From: Anaerolineae bacterium
Lineage (GTDB): Bacteria > Chloroflexota > Anaerolineae > J102
Reading direction: 5' to 3'
Length of the DNA stretch: 8,286 nt
Assembly (NCBI GenBank): GCA_026985975.1
Contig: JALSPL010000446.1
Coordinates: 1-8,286, forward strand
Below are positions 5,610 to 8,286 of the stretch, one piece after another. Each line of letters starts with the position of its first letter. Within the stretch, counting starts at the first letter, position 1. Made by a program: the position numbers and the translations under genes. The notes below the pieces were generated by a model. The model was not told the DNA's origin. It did not search any database and worked only from the letters and a program-made list of their open reading frames with translations.

Positions 5610-6341
5610 TCAAGGGACGCGCCGCATACGAATATGGTCTTTGCCCCGGCGCTCCTCCAGCGTGTGGGCGAAGCCCAGGCCCAGGCGCAGTGCGAAACGC
5701 ATGGCCGAGCGGCGATAATAGTTGCTGTCTCGCTTTCGGGCGGCGGGCGTCACATGCCCGGCCTCCAGCGCCGCCCGCAGCTCATCCACGGTCCGGCCGG
5801 GGAAAATCGTGCGGGCGACGCCGATGTCTTCCAGCATGTGGGCGTCGGAGCCGCCAATGCCGGGCAGGCCCAGCTCCCAGCGCAACTTCTCCGCCCGGAT
5901 GTTGCCCACGGGCGTGAGCAAAGAGCCGTTGATGACCTCGATGCCCGCCAGCAGGCCCGGATGCGCCTGCTGGATCCGCCGCAGTCGTCTGGCCCCCACG
6001 CCTTTGGCCAGAAAATCGAAGGGATGGGGCGCGAAAGGTAGCCCGCCTATTTCTCGCACTCGTCGGGCGGTATCAACAAAAGACATCCCCGCGGCCACGG
6101 GCTCGGTGACAAAAAGCGCCAGCATATCCCCCTCCGTTGTGCTGATCTCCATGCCCGGAATCACATCCACCCGAAATGCTTCCGCCAAACGCAACGCCAG
6201 CAGCGCCCCCGCCAGCGTATTATGGTCGGTGATGGCAATGACATCGAGATCGGTGCGGGCGGACGCGTGGTAGAGGATGGCCTCCACTGTCGCAACGCCA
6301 TCACTGAAAGTGGAATGCAAATGCAGATCGGCTAAACCCAT
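5610..6341 (-). CDS. PHP-domain metal-dependent phosphoesterase
   Basis: A 243-residue PHP-family hydrolase, related to the group that includes TrpH/YciV (3',5'-nucleotide bisphosphate and 5'-3' RNA nuclease activity) though shorter and not assignable to a reaction. Metal ligands line up: DLHLHSTFSDG with H7, H9 and D14; TDHN with D39-H40; E65 in PGMEIS; H106 in APHPFD; and GSDAH with D166 and H168. The C-terminal ~45 residues are basic (AARKR, YYRRS, EERRGKDH). The frame runs up to 6383, but ATG 6341 places the first PHP motif at the N-terminus as usual. No Shine-Dalgarno is seen. It is convergent with arfB and divergent from the LysM/M23 gene, with which it seems to share a promoter core. 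Confidence 0.88.
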   Translation of the reverse strand: MGLADLHLHSTFSDGVATVEAILYHASARTDLDVIAITDHNTLAGALLALRLAEAFRVDVIPGMEISTTEGDMLALFVTEPVAAGMSFVDTARRVREIGGLPFAPHPFDFLAKGVGARRLRRIQQAHPGLLAGIEVINGSLLTPVGNIRAEKLRWELGLPGIGGSDAHMLEDIGVARTIFPGRTVDELRAALEAGHVTPAARKRDSNYYRRSAMRFALRLGLGFAHTLEERRGKDHIRMRRVP

Positions 6342-6371
6342 GAGGTGCGTAAAAATAACCAGAATGTGGTA

Positions 6372-6400
6372 TTGAAGATCCATGCTTCATCTGTTATCAT
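6372..6400 (+). promoter_or_regulatory. Promoter of the LysM/M23 gene cluster
   Basis: TTGAAG (6372-6377), a 17-nt spacer and an extended -10 TG-t-TATCAT (TG 6392-6393, hexamer 6395-6400). Start of transcription expected near 6407, giving a leader of about 46 nt. The -10 overlaps that of the opposite-strand PHP promoter. Confidence 0.5.
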
Positions 6401-6425
6401 AGAACCATCTGTGGTTTTTGTCCAA
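6396..6425 (-). promoter_or_regulatory. Promoter of the PHP gene
   Basis: Read on the minus strand: TTGGAC (6425-6420), an 18-nt spacer and TATGAT (6401-6396). Transcription would begin near 6389, with a leader of about 48 nt to ATG 6341. The -35 is weak (TTG only), so this is less certain than its partner. Confidence 0.4.
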
Positions 6426-6452
6426 CCGCAGCCTGTTTTTCTCTGTAAAATC

Positions 6453-7505
6453 ATGTTTATTCATCATCGGGGCCTTGTGGCGCTCCTGTTTGCCTTCCTA
6501 TTCATGCAGGCTCCTATGGCTGTCAACGCCGCCGGACCGCCGCAGCCGCCCAACATCTTCCAGCCTCCGGCTACGCCGACGCCCCCGGTTTTGCCTCCGG
6601 CAACCGCCACGCCGACGCCCTTTTCCGCGCCGGAAGATATCCCCGCGCCCGGTGATGGCGGCGCCAAGATTTTTCTGCCATTCCTGGCCATGTCCCCCGG
6701 GACTGTGCAAACAGAAAACGCGAGGGACGCCGACGTCAATCCCATGGTGGATAGTTTTGTCTATGTGGTGAAACCGGGCGACACGCTTAGCGACCTGGCG
6801 GTGGAGTTTGGTCGGGATGTGAAAACGATGTCGTGTGTGCGCACCGAAGATGGGGGCGTTGTGGGGAGTCTGAAGCCCGGGCTTCACATTGTCGTCCCCG
6901 CCCTAAGCGATCTGTGCCACATCGTCAAATCGGGGCAGACCCTGGATAAGATCGCGGCCTGGTATGGCGTTGCGCCCGAAAGCCTGTTGGCCGTGCCGGA
7001 GAATCATTTGAATGCCGACGCCCCGCTGCATCCCGGGCAGACGCTCCTCATTCCCAACGCCCGCAGCCGCTATCAGGACCCCGCCGATCTAAATCTCGTC
7101 CGTCCCCAGCAAGATGGCTGGCGGTACGGCGATGGTCAGTTTATCTGGCCGCTGCCGCGAGACAGCTTTTGGATCAGTCAGCGCTTCAAGCAGGGCAAGC
7201 ATAACGCCATCGACATGGCGGCGCCGTTGGGCGCGCCCGTCTACGCCGCAGACACGGGCCGGGTGGTGAAAGCCGGGTGGAGCGAGATCGGCTATGGCTA
7301 TCGCGTCATCATCGATCATGGCATCGATTATGTGACGCTCTACGCCCATCTCAGCGAGTATTACGTGCAGCCTGGGGATATTGTGCAAAAGGGCGAAATC
7401 ATCGGACGCGTGGGGTCGACAGGAAATTCCACGGGCCCGCATCTGCATTTCGAGATCCGGGACTACGGCTATCTCATCGATCCCCTGCTGGTGTTGCCGA
7501 AATAG
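6453..7505 (+). CDS. Exported LysM-LysM-M23 endopeptidase
   Basis: A 350-residue secreted cell-wall hydrolase. Residues 1-26 form a signal peptide (hydrophobic core 7-20, cleavage likely after VNA or VNAA). A Pro-rich spacer (28-70) is followed by IFLPFLA (73-79). Two LysM modules bind glycan: about 103-149 (VVKPGDTLSDLA) and 155-201 (HIVKSGQTLDKIA, ending PGQTLLIP); single cysteines at 128 and 155 could pair. The C-terminal LytM/M23 peptidase has a complete zinc site: H250 and D254 (HNAID), H332 in GPHLHFE, plus catalytic H299 (YAHLS) and H330. It should therefore be an active peptidoglycan crossbridge or stem-peptide endopeptidase rather than an EnvC-type degenerate activator. The frame extends upstream to 6345, but ATG 6453 begins the signal peptide. 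No Shine-Dalgarno is seen. It heads a cluster of exported proteins, 44 nt before the next gene. Confidence 0.92.
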   Translation: MFIHHRGLVALLFAFLFMQAPMAVNAAGPPQPPNIFQPPATPTPPVLPPATATPTPFSAPEDIPAPGDGGAKIFLPFLAMSPGTVQTENARDADVNPMVDSFVYVVKPGDTLSDLAVEFGRDVKTMSCVRTEDGGVVGSLKPGLHIVVPALSDLCHIVKSGQTLDKIAAWYGVAPESLLAVPENHLNADAPLHPGQTLLIPNARSRYQDPADLNLVRPQQDGWRYGDGQFIWPLPRDSFWISQRFKQGKHNAIDMAAPLGAPVYAADTGRVVKAGWSEIGYGYRVIIDHGIDYVTLYAHLSEYYVQPGDIVQKGEIIGRVGSTGNSTGPHLHFEIRDYGYLIDPLLVLPK

Positions 7506-7534
7506 CGGTGAGCTGGCCGCCCACCGTTTTCAGG

Positions 7535-7542
7535 TGTATCAT
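7535..7542 (+). promoter_or_regulatory. Possible -10 box for a leaderless transcript
   Basis: TGTATCAT (TATCAT at 7537-7542) lies exactly 7 nt before ATG 7550, the distance expected between a -10 hexamer and a transcription start. No Shine-Dalgarno precedes the ATG. A matching -35 is not evident. Confidence 0.35.
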
Positions 7543-7549
7543 TCTCCCC

Positions 7550-7837
7550 ATGAAATGCAGAGATAGGCTCTGGACATGGTTTTTCCTTGGCGGACTTAGT
7601 GCGCTTCTGGGCGCTGTTTTCGTGACGCCGGCGGGCGTTCAGGCGACGCCCTTTGCATCCCCCACCCCGGCAACCAGCACCATCAATCAACCTTACGTCA
7701 CCTTTCAGAGCCAAAAGGTGGTGCAGCGGCTATTTCGATTCAGCGACGGCATTCCGATTTATCTGATTATCCCCATCCTTCTCGTTTTGCTAGGGCTCGT
7801 TGCTCTGTATCTCACTTCTTTTCGTCCTAAACATTGA
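7550..7837 (+). CDS. Small exported or membrane protein of unknown function
   Basis: I do not recognise this 95-residue protein. It has an N-terminal hydrophobic segment (about 9-30) resembling a signal peptide, with a possible cleavage site after VQA (residue 32), then a short Ser/Thr/Pro patch (TPFASPTPATST), a 20-residue polar stretch rich in Q, K and R (about 46-66), and a strong C-terminal transmembrane helix (68-90) closed by basic FRPKH. If the signal is cleaved, about 35 residues would face outward, tethered by the C-terminal helix with a cytoplasmic RPKH tail. It sits 44 nt after the M23 peptidase gene and only 3 nt before the next start codon, so it is almost certainly cotranscribed with the Pro-rich protein downstream. 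The frame is open further upstream inside the peptidase gene, but that part is an out-of-frame shadow. Confidence 0.7.
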   Translation: MKCRDRLWTWFFLGGLSALLGAVFVTPAGVQATPFASPTPATSTINQPYVTFQSQKVVQRLFRFSDGIPIYLIIPILLVLLGLVALYLTSFRPKH

Positions 7838-7840
7838 GCC

Positions 7841-8286
7841 ATGCTACGCCGCACCGGACCCCTCCACCAGTTACTTCGACAACGACTCTTTTGGCTTGGG
7901 ATCATCACTGTGATTCTCACTGCGATATTCGCCGGGATTTCTGCGCCCGCGGCCAGCGGATTTATGCAAAATTCACCGCCGCCCACGCCGACCTTTACGC
8001 CTTTTCCGCCGACGGCGACGCCCGCACCGACACAGCCTGTCAATACGCCCGCGCCGCCGCCCACCGCCACCTTCACGCCCGCAGGGCCCGCGCCCACCGC
8101 CACCTTCACGCCCGCAGGGCCCGCGCCCACCGCCACCTTCACGCCTGTCGGCCCGCCGCCGCCCACCCAACCGCCTCCTTCTCCCCGGCCGCCCGCGCCC
8201 ACCCAGATCGCACCGTTGCCCCCGCCCGAATTGACGCCGCCCGCCATCGCCAGCCCTGCTCCCACGCCCTCCGAAGCTGTCACTGG
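7841..8286 (+). CDS. Signal-anchored Pro/Thr-rich protein, 3' end outside window
   Basis: The frame is open from ATG 7841 to the window edge (148 codons, no stop). After a basic start (MLRRTGPLHQLLRQR) comes a hydrophobic segment (about 17-36), a signal peptide or membrane anchor, with APAASG as a possible cleavage region. From residue 45 onward the chain is almost purely Pro/Thr/Ala, including an 11-residue repeat PTATFTPAGPA. This is a spacer typical of exported Chloroflexota proteins, so any functional domain must lie beyond the window. It starts 3 nt after the stop of the 95-residue protein, which points to coupled translation. Function is unknown. Confidence 0.75.
   Translation, partial: MLRRTGPLHQLLRQRLFWLGIITVILTAIFAGISAPAASGFMQNSPPPTPTFTPFPPTATPAPTQPVNTPAPPPTATFTPAGPAPTATFTPAGPAPTATFTPVGPPPPTQPPPSPRPPAPTQIAPLPPPELTPPAIASPAPTPSEAVT
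8060..8145 (+). repeat. 33-bp in-frame tandem repeat, about 2.6 copies
   Basis: Two identical 33-bp units (8060-8092, 8093-8125) and the first 20 bp of a third (8126-8145) encode PTATFTPAGPA. Identity at the nucleotide level, including third positions, points to recent duplication. Copy-number change would alter linker length in frame. Confidence 0.9.

Noticed and set aside
6446..6451. TAAAAT one base before the M23 start codon
   Set aside because: Too close to ATG 6453 to place a transcription start at or before the codon, and no -35 at 16-18 nt; the promoter at 6372-6400 fits better.

Overview
The window looks like a piece of a GC-rich, Gram-positive-like or atypical-envelope bacterium, most plausibly a Chloroflexota member (Anaerolineae/Caldilineae type). 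The hints are long Pro/Thr/Ser-rich linkers in three exported proteins, a carotenoid-hydratase-like membrane protein, weak or absent Shine-Dalgarno sequences before most genes, and intergenic spaces full of short heptameric or decameric repeats. This placement is inference from style, not from a marker gene.

Layout, left to right. Bases 1-420 hold no recognisable gene: a GCAGTRA heptamer array, a GATGGAC heptamer pair, a long BIME/REP-like hairpin (211-284) and a candidate promoter. A DUF422/CruF-like carotenoid biosynthesis membrane protein follows (421-1284, +). Overlapping its stop codon is a strong sigma70-like promoter for an AT-richer, two-gene type II toxin-antitoxin operon (1382-1821 region, +; RelB-like antitoxin and RelE/ParE-like toxin overlapping by 8 nt). 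Three minus-strand genes come next: a NodB-type polysaccharide deacetylase lipoprotein (1962-2960), dihydropteroate synthase folP (3130-4017) and an endonuclease III (4318-4995). The gaps between them contain a pair of 16-bp inverted palindromic sites and a 10-nt-period array that turns from direct to inverted orientation. arfB-type ribosome-rescue hydrolase (5157-5594, +) is divergent from nth and convergent with a PHP-domain phosphoesterase (5610-6341, -).

The right end is a tight plus-strand cluster of exported proteins: a LysM-LysM-M23 endopeptidase (6453-7505), a 95-residue two-hydrophobic-segment protein of unknown function (7550-7837), and a signal-anchored Pro/Thr-rich protein with a 33-bp internal tandem repeat that runs off the window (7841-8286+). 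The M23 gene and the PHP gene appear to fire from back-to-back promoters whose -10 boxes overlap.

The genes are mostly housekeeping (folate, DNA repair, ribosome rescue) mixed with cell-envelope functions (deacetylase, LysM/M23 peptidase, exported Pro-rich proteins). I see no CRISPR, phage, transposase or biosynthetic cluster. The most unusual material is the intergenic repeat architecture and the uncharacterised three-gene exported cluster at the right end.
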